Positions 16,276-25,948 of a stretch of 64,000 nt of DNA are shown in pieces. The stretch's first letter is position 1, and each line of letters begins with the position of its first letter. The DNA is taken from the NCBI RefSeq assembly GCF_003047265.1, contig NZ_PZYY01000007.1:186001-250000 (forward strand), read 5' to 3'. The position numbers were made by a program, and so were the translations under genes. The DNA is from Nocardioides terrigena (GTDB lineage Bacteria > Actinomycetota > Actinomycetes > Propionibacteriales > Nocardioidaceae). Under the pieces are notes generated by a model, which saw nothing but the letters and a program-made list of their open reading frames with translations, had not been told where the DNA came from and ran no database searches.

Positions 16276-16860
16276 ATGCGCCGACTCGTCTACCTCGTCG
16301 CCGTCACGCTCGACGGCTTCATCGCCGGCCCCGAGGGGGGTGACCCGAGCGGGAGCGACGCCTTCCCGGTGACGCCCGACCTCGTGGAGCACCTCGTCTC
16401 GACCTATCCCGAGACCCTGCCCGGACCTGCACGCGCGGCGATGGGCATCGAGGGGCCGGGCCAGCACTTCGACACGGTGGTGGAGGGACGCGCGTCGTAC
16501 GAGCTCGGCCTGGCCGCCGGTCTCGACGACGCCTACCCGCACCTGCGCCACCTGGTCGTGTCGAGCTCGCTCGCCGGTCGCACCGACCTCCCGGTGGAGG
16601 TCGTCCCCGGGGATCCGGTGGGCCGGGTCCGCCAGCTCAAGGCGGAGGCGGGGCTCGACATCTGGCTGGTGGGCGGCGGCACCCTGGCGCACGCGCTCCT
16701 GCCCGAGATCGACCGGCTCGTGCTCAAGGTCAACCCGACGGTCCTCGGCGCGGGCATCCCGCTCTTCGCCGGCCCGGAGACGGTCGCCCGCTTCACGCCC
16801 GTCGACCAGGTCGACCTGGCCGGGGGAGTCCGGGTCGTCACCCTCGACCGGGTGCGCTGA
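16276..16860 (+). CDS. Dihydrofolate reductase-fold (RibD C-terminal-like) protein
   Basis: A 194-residue member of the DHFR/RibD-C family common in actinobacteria. The signature LVYLVAVTLDGFIAGPEG opens the protein, VVEGRASYELGL sits mid-protein and WLVGGGTLAHALL gives the NADPH-binding glycine-rich loop near residue 135. It probably reduces a small molecule with NADPH, with no proof of a folate role. ATG 16276 is chosen because the family N-terminus begins there; the upstream open frame (16225) is arginine-rich and unlike the family. Confidence 0.82.
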   Translation: MRRLVYLVAVTLDGFIAGPEGGDPSGSDAFPVTPDLVEHLVSTYPETLPGPARAAMGIEGPGQHFDTVVEGRASYELGLAAGLDDAYPHLRHLVVSSSLAGRTDLPVEVVPGDPVGRVRQLKAEAGLDIWLVGGGTLAHALLPEIDRLVLKVNPTVLGAGIPLFAGPETVARFTPVDQVDLAGGVRVVTLDRVR

Positions 16861-16903
16861 CCGAGGGCGGGAACGCGGTGGCCACCGCGCTCGTCCGACG
16901 GGT

Positions 16904-18085
16904 GTGCGCCGTCGCCCCGCTGTCCCCGTCGTCGGGTTGTTGCTCCCGCTCCTGGTCGCCTGCGGGACCGACCGCGTCGACGCGCCCGAACCGGGCGGGA
17001 CGTCACCGGCGGGGGAGGGATGGGTGCGCCTCCCCGATGCACCGCTGTCGCCCCGCAGCCGCTCGGTGGTGGAGGGCGTCGGGGACCGGGTGGTCGTGGT
17101 CGGTGGGTGGGAGCTGCTGTGCCCGCCGATGGCCGACTGCGCCTTTCCCGAGACTCCGCTCCTGGCCGACGGCGCCGTCCTCGACACCCGCGCCGACGAG
17201 TGGACGCCCATGGCCGCCGCGCCGTTCGGCCTGGTGGGGGACCACCGGCAGACCGTCGCGCTGGGCGGCTCCCTGTTCACCGTGACCGGGTGCCGCGCCG
17301 GCATGGGGTGCGCCGGCCCGCCCGAGCTGCTCGAGTACGACGTGGCGGCCGACCGCTGGGTCGAGCACGGTCGGGTGCCGGGGACGCGTACGTCGTACCT
17401 CGCGCTCGTCCCCGTCGGCGACCGGATCGTCGTGCACCGGGGGTCGGACGAGCAGGGCCGGTCGCCCGACCTGGTCTTCGACCCCGGCACGGGGGCGTGG
17501 GAGAGGCTGCCGGACGACCCGCTGCCCGAGGTCTACGACCGCTTCGCCGTGGCCGTCGGGGACGACCTCGTGCTCGCGGGATCGCCCGCGGCGGCCCTGG
17601 ACGACGGTGGGGTGCCCGACACCAAGCTGCTGGCCCGCCTCGACCTGGCGACCGGGACGTGGACGCGGCTGCCGGACGCCCCGGGCCCCGGATACCAGCT
17701 GTGGGCTGCGGGGGACGGGCTCCTGCTCAATGGTCACTACCGGCCGGCGTGGCTCCTCGATCCGGCGACCGGGCCCTGGAGCGACCTGCCCGTCCTGGAC
17801 GGCGACGGTGGGGTCGACCTCTACGGCGTCGTGGACGGCGACGACTCGACGTACGAGCTCTACTCGGTCGGGTCTCTGGGGCGCGACGGGCGCGCTCGCC
17901 TCTACGACGTCGCGTCGGGTGAGTACCTGAGCGTCCCGGCGCCACCGGGCCGGGAGGAGGCGTACGACGAAGCCTCGACGGCGGTGGGGTCCTCCCTCTT
18001 CGTCTTCGGTGGGCAGCAGTGGTCAGGGTCCCGGGACGGGACGCTGCTCCGTGACGCCTGGCTGTGGACCCCGCCCGAGGGGTGA
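16904..18085 (+). CDS. Kelch/galactose-oxidase-like secreted lipoprotein
   Basis: The 393-residue protein has an N-terminal signal peptide with the lipobox LLVAC (Cys about 20), so it is predicted to be lipid-anchored outside the membrane. The rest is a series of Kelch-like repeats (for example WVRLPDAPLSPRS, DRVVVVGGWE, WVEHGRVPGTRTSY, RIVVHRGSD, WERLPDDPLPE) consistent with a beta-propeller. No catalytic residues are evident, so ligand or enzymatic role is unknown. It starts with GTG 16904 and ends shortly before uvrB. Confidence 0.8.
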   Translation: MRRRPAVPVVGLLLPLLVACGTDRVDAPEPGGTSPAGEGWVRLPDAPLSPRSRSVVEGVGDRVVVVGGWELLCPPMADCAFPETPLLADGAVLDTRADEWTPMAAAPFGLVGDHRQTVALGGSLFTVTGCRAGMGCAGPPELLEYDVAADRWVEHGRVPGTRTSYLALVPVGDRIVVHRGSDEQGRSPDLVFDPGTGAWERLPDDPLPEVYDRFAVAVGDDLVLAGSPAAALDDGGVPDTKLLARLDLATGTWTRLPDAPGPGYQLWAAGDGLLLNGHYRPAWLLDPATGPWSDLPVLDGDGGVDLYGVVDGDDSTYELYSVGSLGRDGRARLYDVASGEYLSVPAPPGREEAYDEASTAVGSSLFVFGGQQWSGSRDGTLLRDAWLWTPPEG

Positions 18086-18139
18086 GCCCAGGACCTCGCT
18101 GCCGAGGCCGTTGTCGGTGCGCGGTCGTAGGCTCGACGC

Positions 18140-20266
18140 ATGCGTCCAGTCACAGACCTCGAGCGCCGCGTCGCCCCCTTCAAGGTCGTCTCCGACTACA
18201 CGCCGTCGGGCGACCAGCCGGCGGCCATCGAGGAGATCACGCAGCGCATCCAGGGCGGGGAGCAGGACATCGTGCTGCTCGGTGCGACGGGCACCGGCAA
18301 GACGGCCACGGTCGCGTGGGTGGCCGAGCAGCTCCAGCGCCCGATGCTGGTGCTCCAGCCCAACAAGACGCTCGCCGCACAGTTCGCCAACGAGCTGCGG
18401 ATGCTCTTCCCTGACAACGCGGTGGAGTACTTCGTCTCCTACTACGACTACTACCAGCCCGAGGCCTACGTCCCGCAGACGGACACCTACATCGAGAAGG
18501 ACTCCTCGATCAACGAGGAGGTCGAGCGGCTGCGGCACAGTGCGACCAACAGCCTGCTGACCCGGCGCGACGTCATCGTGGTCAGCACCGTCTCCTGCAT
18601 CTACGGCCTCGGCACCCCGCAGGAGTACGTCGACCGGATGCTGCGGCTGCGGGTCGGCGAGGAGCACGACCGTGACTCGATCCTGCGGCGGCTCGTCGAG
18701 ATCCAGTACACCCGCAACGACATGTCCTTCACCCGCGGCACCTTCCGGGTCCGCGGGGACACCCTCGAGATCTTCCCGGTCTACGAGGAGCTCGCGGTGC
18801 GCATCGAGTTCTTCGGCGACGAGGTCGAGCGGTTGATGACGCTGCACCCGGTCACCGGCGAGGTCATCACCGAGGACCAGGAGCTCCACGTCTTCCCGGC
18901 GACCCACTACGTCGCCGGCCCCGAGCGCATGGAGCGCGCGATCAAGGGCATCGAGCTCGAGCTCGAGGACCAGCTCGCGACCTTCGAGCGCCAGGGCAAG
19001 CTGCTCGAGGCGCAGCGGCTGCGGATGCGCACGACGTACGACGTCGAGATGATGCGGCAGGTCGGCTCCTGCTCCGGCATCGAGAACTACTCGATGCACA
19101 TGGACGGCCGCGCCCCGGGCTCGGCGCCCAACACGCTGCTCGACTACTTCGCGGAGGACTATGTCCTCGTCGTCGACGAGTCGCACGTCGCCGTGCCGCA
19201 GATCGGCGGCATGTACGAGGGCGACATGTCCCGCAAGCGCAACCTCGTCGACCACGGCTTCCGGCTGCCCAGCGCGATGGACAACCGACCGCTGCGGTGG
19301 GAAGAGTTCCTCGAGCGGATCGGGCAGACGATCTACCTCTCGGCGACCCCGGGCAACTACGAGCTCGACAAGGTCGGCGGCGTCGACAACACCGTCCAGC
19401 AGATCATCCGCCCGACCGGACTGATCGACCCCGAGGTGGTGGTCAAGCCGACCAAGGGCCAGATCGACGACCTCATCCACGAGATCCGCACGCGCTCGGA
19501 CAAGGAGGAGCGCGTCCTGGTGACCACGCTGACGAAGAAGATGTCGGAGGACCTCACCGACTACCTCCTCGACGCCGGCATCCGCACGCGTTACCTCCAC
19601 TCCGAGGTCGACACGCTCAAGCGCATCGAGCTGCTGCGTGACCTTCGGCTGGGGGAGTACGACGTCCTGGTCGGCATCAACCTGCTCCGCGAGGGACTCG
19701 ACCTGCCGGAGGTCTCCCTCGTGGCGATCCTCGACGCCGACAAGGAGGGGTTCCTGCGCTCCGACAAGTCGCTCATCCAGACGATCGGCCGCGCGGCCCG
19801 CAACGTCTCCGGCCAGGTCCACATGTATGCCGACAAGATCACCCCGTCGATGGAGGCGGCGATCGACGAGACCAACCGGCGTCGCCAGATCCAGGTCGAC
19901 TACAACACCGAGCACGGCATCGACCCGACCCCGCTGCGCAAGAAGATCGCCGACATCACCGAGATGCTCGCCCGCGAGGACGAGACCACCCAGGAGCTGC
20001 TGCAGACCTGGGCCGACGTCGGGCAGAAGGGCCGGGCCGGGGGAGTCAAGGCCAAGTCGCCGACCCCGTCCCTGTCCAAGCTCCACTCCGACTTGCCGGA
20101 CACCGCCGGGATCCCCTCGGCCGACCTGGCCGAGCTGATCCAGGGGCTCACCGACCAGATGAAGACCGCAGCCGCCGAGCTGCAGTTCGAGGTCGCCGCC
20201 CGCCTGCGCGACGAGATCAGCGAGCTCAAGAAGGAGCTCCGCCAGATGATGGAGGCGACCAAGTAG
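18140..20266 (+). CDS. uvrB: Excinuclease ABC subunit B
   Basis: UvrB is the damage-verifying helicase-like subunit of nucleotide excision repair, loaded by UvrA and recruiting UvrC. The 708-residue protein shows Walker A GATGTGKT near residue 50, the beta-hairpin [20 protein letters not shown], the helicase motif [44 protein letters not shown] and the C-terminal UVR domain (about 650-690). Start ATG 18140. No SOS box is visible in the short upstream region. Confidence 0.98.
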   Translation: MRPVTDLERRVAPFKVVSDYTPSGDQPAAIEEITQRIQGGEQDIVLLGATGTGKTATVAWVAEQLQRPMLVLQPNKTLAAQFANELRMLFPDNAVEYFVSYYDYYQPEAYVPQTDTYIEKDSSINEEVERLRHSATNSLLTRRDVIVVSTVSCIYGLGTPQEYVDRMLRLRVGEEHDRDSILRRLVEIQYTRNDMSFTRGTFRVRGDTLEIFPVYEELAVRIEFFGDEVERLMTLHPVTGEVITEDQELHVFPATHYVAGPERMERAIKGIELELEDQLATFERQGKLLEAQRLRMRTTYDVEMMRQVGSCSGIENYSMHMDGRAPGSAPNTLLDYFAEDYVLVVDESHVAVPQIGGMYEGDMSRKRNLVDHGFRLPSAMDNRPLRWEEFLERIGQTIYLSATPGNYELDKVGGVDNTVQQIIRPTGLIDPEVVVKPTKGQIDDLIHEIRTRSDKEERVLVTTLTKKMSEDLTDYLLDAGIRTRYLHSEVDTLKRIELLRDLRLGEYDVLVGINLLREGLDLPEVSLVAILDADKEGFLRSDKSLIQTIGRAARNVSGQVHMYADKITPSMEAAIDETNRRRQIQVDYNTEHGIDPTPLRKKIADITEMLAREDETTQELLQTWADVGQKGRAGGVKAKSPTPSLSKLHSDLPDTAGIPSADLAELIQGLTDQMKTAAAELQFEVAARLRDEISELKKELRQMMEATK

Positions 20267-20268
20267 GC

Positions 20269-20634
20269 GTGGACGCTGCCGAGCTCGAGGCCCACTGCGC
20301 GGCCAAGCCGGGTGCCTGGCCCGACAACCCGTGGGGCCATGACCTGCCCGTCTACAAGGTGGGCGCGGGCGAGCGGGGCAAGATCTTCGCCTTCCTCGCC
20401 CGGGACCGCGTCGGCATCAAGGCCGCGACGACCCGGGAGGCCGCCGACGAGTGGCTCGACCGGCACCCGGCCGACGCCTCGGTGATGGCCTACATCGGCC
20501 GCAGCGGGTGGAACGACCTCTCGCTCGTCGGCGCTATCCCCGACGAGGAGATCCTCGAGGCGGTCGACGAGTCCTACCGGCTCGTCGTCTCCAAGCTCCC
20601 CGCCAAGGCCCGTCCGCCCGGCTGGGACGAGTGA
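20269..20634 (+). CDS. MmcQ/YjbR family protein
   Basis: A 121-residue cyto-soluble protein of the MmcQ/YjbR family (DNA-binding-like fold of unknown role). Family features are PGAWPDNPWGHDLPVYKVG at the N-terminus, then KIFAFLAR and a C-terminal helix with DESYRLVVSKLP. It starts with GTG two bases after the uvrB stop, so coexpression with uvrB is likely. No enzymatic motif is present. Confidence 0.85.
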   Translation: MDAAELEAHCAAKPGAWPDNPWGHDLPVYKVGAGERGKIFAFLARDRVGIKAATTREAADEWLDRHPADASVMAYIGRSGWNDLSLVGAIPDEEILEAVDESYRLVVSKLPAKARPPGWDE

Positions 20635-20683
20635 CTCCGCCCGTCGGCGCCCGATCGGCGCCGGTTGCTGCCACCATGCGTGC

Positions 20684-21193
20684 ATGAACCGCCGCACCAA
20701 CATCGGGCTCGCCGTCCTGGTGCTCCTCCTCGGTGCCGTCTTCACGGTGCTCGTGGTGCGCGACCCCGAGTCCCCACGCGCGGCCACCCCGGCCGCCGCC
20801 GATGACGCGGCGAGCCGGCAGGGTGCCGCCACCCGGACCGCCGCGGCCCAGGTCGAGGCCTTCCTGGACATCGACCACACCTCCGTCGACGCCCAGCTGG
20901 AGCAGATGCTGGAGGGCGCCACCCAGGACTTCCGGCGCCAGTTCGCCGGGCAGGTCCGCACGATCACCGCCGAGGCCGAGCGACGCCGGTCCAGCGCCGA
21001 CGTGACCTTGCTGGGGGTCGGGCTGACCTCCTTCGCCGACGACGCGGCGACCGTGCTGGTCGCGGCCGACACCGAGGTCACCAGCACGGTCGGCGGAGGC
21101 ACCGAGCGGCGTGCCGTCCCTTGGCGCATCCGGGTCGACCTGGTCCGGGACGGGGACCGCTGGCTCACCGACGGCCTGCGGTTCGTGAACTGA
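20684..21193 (+). CDS. Mce-associated-like membrane-anchored protein A
   Basis: The 169-residue product has one N-terminal transmembrane segment (IGLAVLVLLLGAVFTVLVV) and an extracytoplasmic alpha-beta domain. The pattern resembles Mce-associated membrane proteins: a short anchor, a helix with AAQVEAFLDIDHTSVDAQL, then strands ending in WRIRVDLVRDGDRWLTDG. The next gene encodes a protein of the same design, and the two are two bases apart. No mce permease genes are in this window. Function is unknown. Confidence 0.7.
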   Translation: MNRRTNIGLAVLVLLLGAVFTVLVVRDPESPRAATPAAADDAASRQGAATRTAAAQVEAFLDIDHTSVDAQLEQMLEGATQDFRRQFAGQVRTITAEAERRRSSADVTLLGVGLTSFADDAATVLVAADTEVTSTVGGGTERRAVPWRIRVDLVRDGDRWLTDGLRFVN

Positions 21194-21194
21194 C

Positions 21195-21737
21195 ATGGCT
21201 GACGAGACCCCGCAGCGCTCGGCGCTCGCCAGCCCCTGGCTCACCGCGGTCCTGCTCCTCGCGGCCCTGGTGCTCGGCTCCCTCGCCGCGTTGGAGGCGT
21301 ACGACGACCGGTCGCGGTCCACGGTCGCCCCGGCCGCAGCCAGGGTGCCCGTCCTCGGCGAGGTCGCCCGCACGCGCCTCCAGGACCAGGCCGCACGGTC
21401 GGCCGAGGACGTGCTGACCTACCGCCACGACACCTTCGACGAGGACGTCGAGTCCACCTCGCAGCGGCTCACCCCGGAGTTCGCCACCGAGTACGCCGCC
21501 GCCATGGAGCGGGTCCGCGCCGACACGATGACCGACGAGATCGACCAGCGGGCCACCGCGGTGGCGTCGGGAGTCGTCTCCGCGAGCGACGCCCGGGCCG
21601 AGGTGCTCGTCTTCGTCAACCAGGAGACGACGTCTGGCACCACGGGCGCGCGCCGTGTCGAGCGCAACCGGCTCGTCGTACAGCTCGAACGACGCGGTGG
21701 CGCGTGGACCGTGGCCGGGGTCACCTCCCTCGGCTAG
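21195..21737 (+). CDS. Mce-associated-like membrane-anchored protein B
   Basis: A 180-residue single-pass protein with anchor LTAVLLLAALVLGSLAALEA (about 16-35) and a domain resembling its upstream neighbour: AARSAEDVLTYRHDTFDEDV, ERVRADTMTDEI, VASGVVSASDARAEVLVFVN and a final strand pair ending WTVAGVTSLG. It lies downstream of protein A in the same operon and probably forms a complex or pair with it. The role is unknown. Confidence 0.7.
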   Translation: MADETPQRSALASPWLTAVLLLAALVLGSLAALEAYDDRSRSTVAPAAARVPVLGEVARTRLQDQAARSAEDVLTYRHDTFDEDVESTSQRLTPEFATEYAAAMERVRADTMTDEIDQRATAVASGVVSASDARAEVLVFVNQETTSGTTGARRVERNRLVVQLERRGGAWTVAGVTSLG

Positions 21738-21774
21738 GTTGGCAGCGTCCTGTCGGCGATGAAGGAGTGACCGG

Positions 21775-22755
21775 GTGCCCGAGGTCGATCTGCTCATCAT
21801 CGGAGCCGGTCCCACCGGGCTCTACGCCGCCTACTACGCGGGCTTCCGCGGCCTCAGCGTCGGCGTCGTCGACTCGCTGCCGGAGCTCGGCGGCCAGATC
21901 ACGGCGATGTACCCGGAGAAGGCGATCCTCGACGTCGCCGGCTTCCCGACCATCAAGGGCCGCGACCTCGTCGAGGGGCTGGTGGCCCAGGCCGCCACGG
22001 CGGACCCGCACTACTTCCTCGACCGCACCGCGCTGACCCTCGCGCACGGCGACGGTCACGTGCTCGTCGGCCTCGACGACGGCACCGAGATCACCGCCGG
22101 AGCAGTGCTCGTGACGGCCGGGATCGGCAAGTTCAGTCCCCGCCCGCTGCCCGCGGCAGACGGCTGGGTCGGCCGCGGCGTCGAGTTCTTCGTGCCGTCG
22201 TTCGCGCCGTACGCCGGCAAGGACGTCGTGATCGTCGGCGGCGGCGACAGCGCCTTCGACTGGGCCCAGCACCTCGAGCCGGTGGCCGCCTCGGTCACCC
22301 TCGTGCACCGCCGCGACGCGTTCCGCGCCCACGAGCGGACCGTGAAGTCCGTGCGCGACTCCAGCGTCGAGATCATCACGCGGGCCCAGGTCACGGCGCT
22401 GCGGGGCAGCGACGCCGACGGCGGGGGACACGTCGCCGAGGTCGAGATCACCGTGGACGGCCAGGAGGCGCTGGTCCGTCCGGCCCAGGCGGTGGTCGCC
22501 GCCCTCGGCTTCGTCGCCGACCTGGGTGCCTTGCAGACCTGGGGCCTGGAGACCGACAAGCGGCACGTGGTGGTCGACAGCGCGATGCGCACCAACGTCG
22601 AGCGGGTCTTCGCCGCGGGCGACATCACCGAGTACCCCGGCAAGGTCCGCCTCATCGCCGTCGGCTTCGGGGAGGCCGCCACGGCGGTCAACAACGCGGC
22701 CGTCGCCATCGACCCGTCGGCGCACGTCTTCCCCGGTCACTCCAGCGAGGCCTGA
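21775..22755 (+). CDS. Ferredoxin--NADP reductase, type 2 (thioredoxin-reductase-like)
   Basis: This 326-residue flavoprotein matches the FNR type 2 group (YumC-like) by IIGAGPTGLYAAYYAGFRG (FAD), ELGGQITAMYPEK near residue 45, VIVGGGDSAFDWA (NADPH) at about 155, HRRDAFRAHE, and the FAD-closing FAAGDITEYPGKVRLIAVGFGEA. Cysteines of thioredoxin reductase are absent, as expected for FNR. It transfers electrons between NADPH and ferredoxin or flavodoxin. GTG 21775. The stop overlaps or abuts the next oxidoreductase gene (one base). Confidence 0.88.
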   Translation: MPEVDLLIIGAGPTGLYAAYYAGFRGLSVGVVDSLPELGGQITAMYPEKAILDVAGFPTIKGRDLVEGLVAQAATADPHYFLDRTALTLAHGDGHVLVGLDDGTEITAGAVLVTAGIGKFSPRPLPAADGWVGRGVEFFVPSFAPYAGKDVVIVGGGDSAFDWAQHLEPVAASVTLVHRRDAFRAHERTVKSVRDSSVEIITRAQVTALRGSDADGGGHVAEVEITVDGQEALVRPAQAVVAALGFVADLGALQTWGLETDKRHVVVDSAMRTNVERVFAAGDITEYPGKVRLIAVGFGEAATAVNNAAVAIDPSAHVFPGHSSEA

Positions 22756-24006
22756 GTGCCCGAGCGCGTCGCCGTCGTCGGGGCCGGGATCGTCGGGCTG
22801 TCCACGGCCTGGTTCCTCCAGGAGCACGGCGTCGACGTCACGGTGCACGACCGTGAGCACGTCGCGGCGGGCTCCTCCTGGGGCAATGCCGGGTGGCTCA
22901 CCCCGGCCATGACGGCACCGATGCCGGAGCCGGCCGTGCTCCGCTACGGGATCCGGGCGGTGGTCAGTCCCGCCTCGCCGGTCTACGTCCCGCTGCGGCC
23001 CGACCCGCACCTGCTGCGCTTCCTGGCCGGTTTCGTCCGGCACAGCACGGCACGCCGCTGGGGGACCGGGCTGCGCGCCTACGCGCCGATCAACCGGGGC
23101 TCCCTGGCGGCGTACGACGAGCTGGCCGCGGGCGGCGTCGACGCCCCGACACACCCTGCGGACCCGTTCCTCGCCTGCTTCCGCACACCGTCCGAGCACG
23201 CATCGCTCGTCCACGAGCTCGAGCAGATCCGGGCCTCCGGCCAGGACGTGCGGTACGACGTCCTGAGCGGCCCCGAGGCCCGCGCCGCGGAGCCGGCCCT
23301 GTCCACCGAGATCGGTGCCGCGGTGCGGCTCCACGACCAGCGCTACATCAACCCGCCGGCGTTCCTCGCGGCCCTCGCGGACGCCGTCCGGGCCCGGGGC
23401 GGCCGCATCGTCGAGGGCAGCACCGTGACCGGGGTCCAGGACGAGGCGGGCGGTGTGGTCGTGAGCAGCGGGTCGAGGGCCGGTGAGCGGTACGACGCCG
23501 TCGTGCTCGCGAACGGCGCCTGGCTGGGTGGCCTGTCCCGCCGGTTCGGGGTCCGGCAGCCCGTCCAGGCGGGTCGTGGCTACTCCTTCAGCGTCACCGG
23601 TGACCGGGTGCCGCGCGCGCCGGTCTACTTCCCGGCCCAGCGGGTGGCGTGCACGCCCATGGCCACGCGCGGGGGTGGACGGCTCCGGGTGGCCGGGATG
23701 ATGGAGCTCCGCGCCCCCGATGCCCCACTCGACCCCAGGCGCATCGACGCGATCGTCGAGGCCCTGCGTCCGCTGGTGCGGGGCGTGGACCTCGACGACC
23801 GGCGCGAGGAGTGGGTCGGCTCCCGCCCCTGCACCGCCGACGGTCTGCCGCTCGTCGGTGCGACCAGGTCGCCGCGGGTGTTCGTCGCGGGCGGTCACGC
23901 GATGGCGGGGATCCTGCTCGGCCCGGTGACCGGCAAGCTCCTCGCGCACGGCATCGTGACCGGCACCACCCCACCCGAGCTGGTGCCGTTCGACCCGCTG
24001 CGCTAG
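22756..24006 (+). CDS. dadA: DadA-like FAD-dependent D-amino-acid dehydrogenase
   Basis: The 416-residue protein belongs to the DAO/DadA superfamily. The N-terminal FAD motif is VAVVGAGIVGLSTAWFLQEHG, GSSWGNAGWLTPAM follows near residue 40, the conserved RDxxQxxP-like RYINPPAFLAAL is mid-protein, and WVGSRPCTADGLPLVG with AGGHAMAGILLGPVTGKLLA closes the fold. It probably oxidises a D-amino acid or similar secondary amine to a keto acid with membrane or quinone acceptors, though the substrate is not provable here. GTG 22756 follows the FNR stop directly. The 3' end overlaps kstR by four bases. Confidence 0.82.
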   Translation: MPERVAVVGAGIVGLSTAWFLQEHGVDVTVHDREHVAAGSSWGNAGWLTPAMTAPMPEPAVLRYGIRAVVSPASPVYVPLRPDPHLLRFLAGFVRHSTARRWGTGLRAYAPINRGSLAAYDELAAGGVDAPTHPADPFLACFRTPSEHASLVHELEQIRASGQDVRYDVLSGPEARAAEPALSTEIGAAVRLHDQRYINPPAFLAALADAVRARGGRIVEGSTVTGVQDEAGGVVVSSGSRAGERYDAVVLANGAWLGGLSRRFGVRQPVQAGRGYSFSVTGDRVPRAPVYFPAQRVACTPMATRGGGRLRVAGMMELRAPDAPLDPRRIDAIVEALRPLVRGVDLDDRREEWVGSRPCTADGLPLVGATRSPRVFVAGGHAMAGILLGPVTGKLLAHGIVTGTTPPELVPFDPLR

Positions 24007-24614
24007 CGCAGGATGAGTCGGACCGCGCGCTCCATGTGGGCGGAGGTCTCCTCGGCGCTGCTGCGGCCGGTGACCCAGGCCATCAGCGCCGCGAGCCACA
24101 CGTCGGCGATCACGCGGGCGATCGCGGCGTCCTCCTCGGTGGGCCCGGCACCGCCGGACCCGGGATCCACGGCCTCCGGCTCCATCGCCCGGGTCAGCAT
24201 CCGGATCAGCAGCAGGCCCACGCCGTTGATCTCCTGCCGGGCCGACCGGTCGGCGAACATGAACGCCCGGGTGAGGGCCTCGGTGAGGTGCTGGTCGTCC
24301 TGGAGACCCCGCGTCAGTGACCGCAGCAGGTGGATGACCCGGTCGGCCCGGGTGTCGCCCGGCACGGGGTTGCTCGACATCGCGGTGTCGGCGCGCTCGA
24401 ACTCGCGGGCGAGCGCGGTCACCAGCAGGTGGATCTTGGAGGGGAAGTAGCGGTAGAGGGTCCCGAGCGCGACGTCCGCCTGCTCGGCCACCGCGCGCAT
24501 CTGGACGGCGTCGAAGCCACCCTGGCTGGCCAGCGCGATCGTGGTGTCGAGGATGCGCGTCCGGCGCTCTCGCTGGACGGGCGATGCTGGGTCGTCGTTG
24601 GCCACGTGCGCCAT
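24003..24614 (-). CDS. kstR: KstR-like TetR-family repressor of lipid/sterol catabolism
   Basis: The 203-residue protein strongly resembles mycobacterial KstR, the TetR repressor of cholesterol genes that binds TnnAACnnGTTnnA. Key stretches are QRERRTRILDTTIALASQGG, VQMRAVAEQADVALGTLYRY, FPSKIHLLVTALAREF, LTEALTRAFMFAD and ARVIADVWLAALMAWVTGR. ATG 24614 is chosen over an in-frame GTG at 24632 because the probable operator (24618-24631) would otherwise lie inside the gene. A divergent glycosyltransferase operon shares this operator region, which suggests autoregulation and joint control. The sterol or acyl-CoA ligand is an inference from homologues. Confidence 0.87.
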   Translation of the reverse strand: MAHVANDDPASPVQRERRTRILDTTIALASQGGFDAVQMRAVAEQADVALGTLYRYFPSKIHLLVTALAREFERADTAMSSNPVPGDTRADRVIHLLRSLTRGLQDDQHLTEALTRAFMFADRSARQEINGVGLLLIRMLTRAMEPEAVDPGSGGAGPTEEDAAIARVIADVWLAALMAWVTGRSSAEETSAHMERAVRLILR

Positions 24615-24617
24615 GAT

Positions 24618-24631
24618 AGGAACACGTTCCA
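24618..24631. promoter_or_regulatory. kstR: KstR-like operator (AGGAACACGTTCCA)
   Basis: AGGAACACGTTCCA contains the perfect palindrome GGAAC-AC-GTTCC (24619-24630). It matches the KstR consensus TnnAACnnGTTnnA except for A instead of the first T. It lies between kstR (start 24614) and the divergent glycosyltransferase (start 24653), so it can control both. Confidence 0.75.
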
Positions 24632-24652
24632 CTTCGAGAAAGGTCGCAGCAC

Positions 24653-25948
24653 GTGCGCATCGCCATGCTGTCCTACCGCAGCAAGCCCCACTGTGGCGGC
24701 CAGGGGATCTACGTCCGGCACCTCAGCCGCGAGCTGGCCCGGCTCGGCCACGAGGTCGAGGTGTTCTCGGGCCAGCCCTACCCCGACCTCGACGAGGGCG
24801 TGCGGTTGACCAAGGTCCCCAGCCTCGACCTCTACCGCGAGCCCGACCCGTTCCGTACGCCGCGCCCCGGCGAGATCCGCGACCTCATCGACGTCGAGGA
24901 GGTCCTGACCATGTGGACCGCCGGCTTCCCCGAGCCCAAGACGTTCTCCCGCCGCGTCGCCCGGGTGCTCCGCGAGCGCCTCGACGACTTCGACGTCGCG
25001 CACGACAACCAGGTCCTCGGCTACGGGATGCTCGAGATCGAGAAGATGGGGCTGCCGCTGCTGACCACCATCCACCACCCGATCAGCTTCGACCGTCGCA
25101 TCGACATCGCCGCCGCCCCCACGCTGCGCAAGAAGCTCAGCCTCCGCCGCTGGTACGGCTTCCTGCGGATGCAGGCCAAGGTCGCCCGGCAGGCCCGCAC
25201 GATCCTCACCCCGTCCGACACGTCCGCGCGCGACATCGCCCGGGACTTCGGCGTCGAGCCCGAGCGGATGCGCACGGTGCTCCTGGGGGTCGACGACGTC
25301 TTCGTGCCGCCGTCCGTGCCGCGGGTCCCCGGCCGCATCCTGGCCATGGCCAGCGCCGATGCCCCGATGAAGGGCATCGCCACCCTCCTCGAGGCCTTCG
25401 CCAAGCTGCGGACCGAGCGCGACGTGTCCCTCGTGCTCGTCACCCGCCCCGAGCCGGGTGGACGCACCGAGCAGCTCGTCGACCGGCTTGGGATCGCCGA
25501 CGCGGTCACCTTCGTCAACGGGGTCAGCGACGCCGAGCTCGTCCAGGTGATGGGCTCGGCCGAGGTGGCCTGCGTCCCGTCGCTCTACGAGGGCTTCTCC
25601 CTGCCCACTGCCGAGCTGATGGCCTGTGAGACCCCGTTGGTGGCGTCCCGGGCCGGGGCCATCCCCGAGGTCGTCGGCGAGGACGGTGACTGCGCCGTGC
25701 TCGTCGAGCCCGGTGACGTGGGCGAGCTCGAGCTGGCCCTGGCCGCCCTGCTCGACGACCCCGAGCGACGCGAGCGGATGGGCCGCGCCGGCCGCCGCCG
25801 CGTGCAGGAGCTCTTCAGCTGGCGCGCCGTCGCCGAGGCCACCGCCGCGGCGTACGAGGACACCATCGCCAGCTACCGTGCCGGCCGCGAGGCCGCGTCG
25901 GCACGCACCACCCGATCCACCCAGGAGGACATCCGTGCTGACCGTTGA
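24653..25948 (+). CDS. GT4 family glycosyltransferase
   Basis: The 431-residue protein is a GT-B glycosyltransferase of family 4. The N-terminal segment MLSYRSKPHCGGQGIYVRHL carries the acceptor-side glycine loop. The C-terminal domain has ILAMASADAPMKGIATLLEAF, VNGVSDAELVQVMGSAEVAC and the EGFSLPTAELMACETPLV donor motif (E-x7-E). It is the first gene of a four-function cluster (GT, methyltransferase, terpene-cyclase-fold protein, then a convergent methyltransferase). GTG 24653 lies just downstream of the KstR-like operator. A product (glycolipid or glycosylated terpenoid) is plausible but unproven. Confidence 0.87.
   Translation: MRIAMLSYRSKPHCGGQGIYVRHLSRELARLGHEVEVFSGQPYPDLDEGVRLTKVPSLDLYREPDPFRTPRPGEIRDLIDVEEVLTMWTAGFPEPKTFSRRVARVLRERLDDFDVAHDNQVLGYGMLEIEKMGLPLLTTIHHPISFDRRIDIAAAPTLRKKLSLRRWYGFLRMQAKVARQARTILTPSDTSARDIARDFGVEPERMRTVLLGVDDVFVPPSVPRVPGRILAMASADAPMKGIATLLEAFAKLRTERDVSLVLVTRPEPGGRTEQLVDRLGIADAVTFVNGVSDAELVQVMGSAEVACVPSLYEGFSLPTAELMACETPLVASRAGAIPEVVGEDGDCAVLVEPGDVGELELALAALLDDPERRERMGRAGRRRVQELFSWRAVAEATAAAYEDTIASYRAGREAASARTTRSTQEDIRADR

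Noticed and set aside
24614..24632. KstR start at GTG 24632
   Set aside because: It would place the operator palindrome within the coding region, and it lacks a ribosome-binding site. ATG 24614 fits the KstR-family start better.
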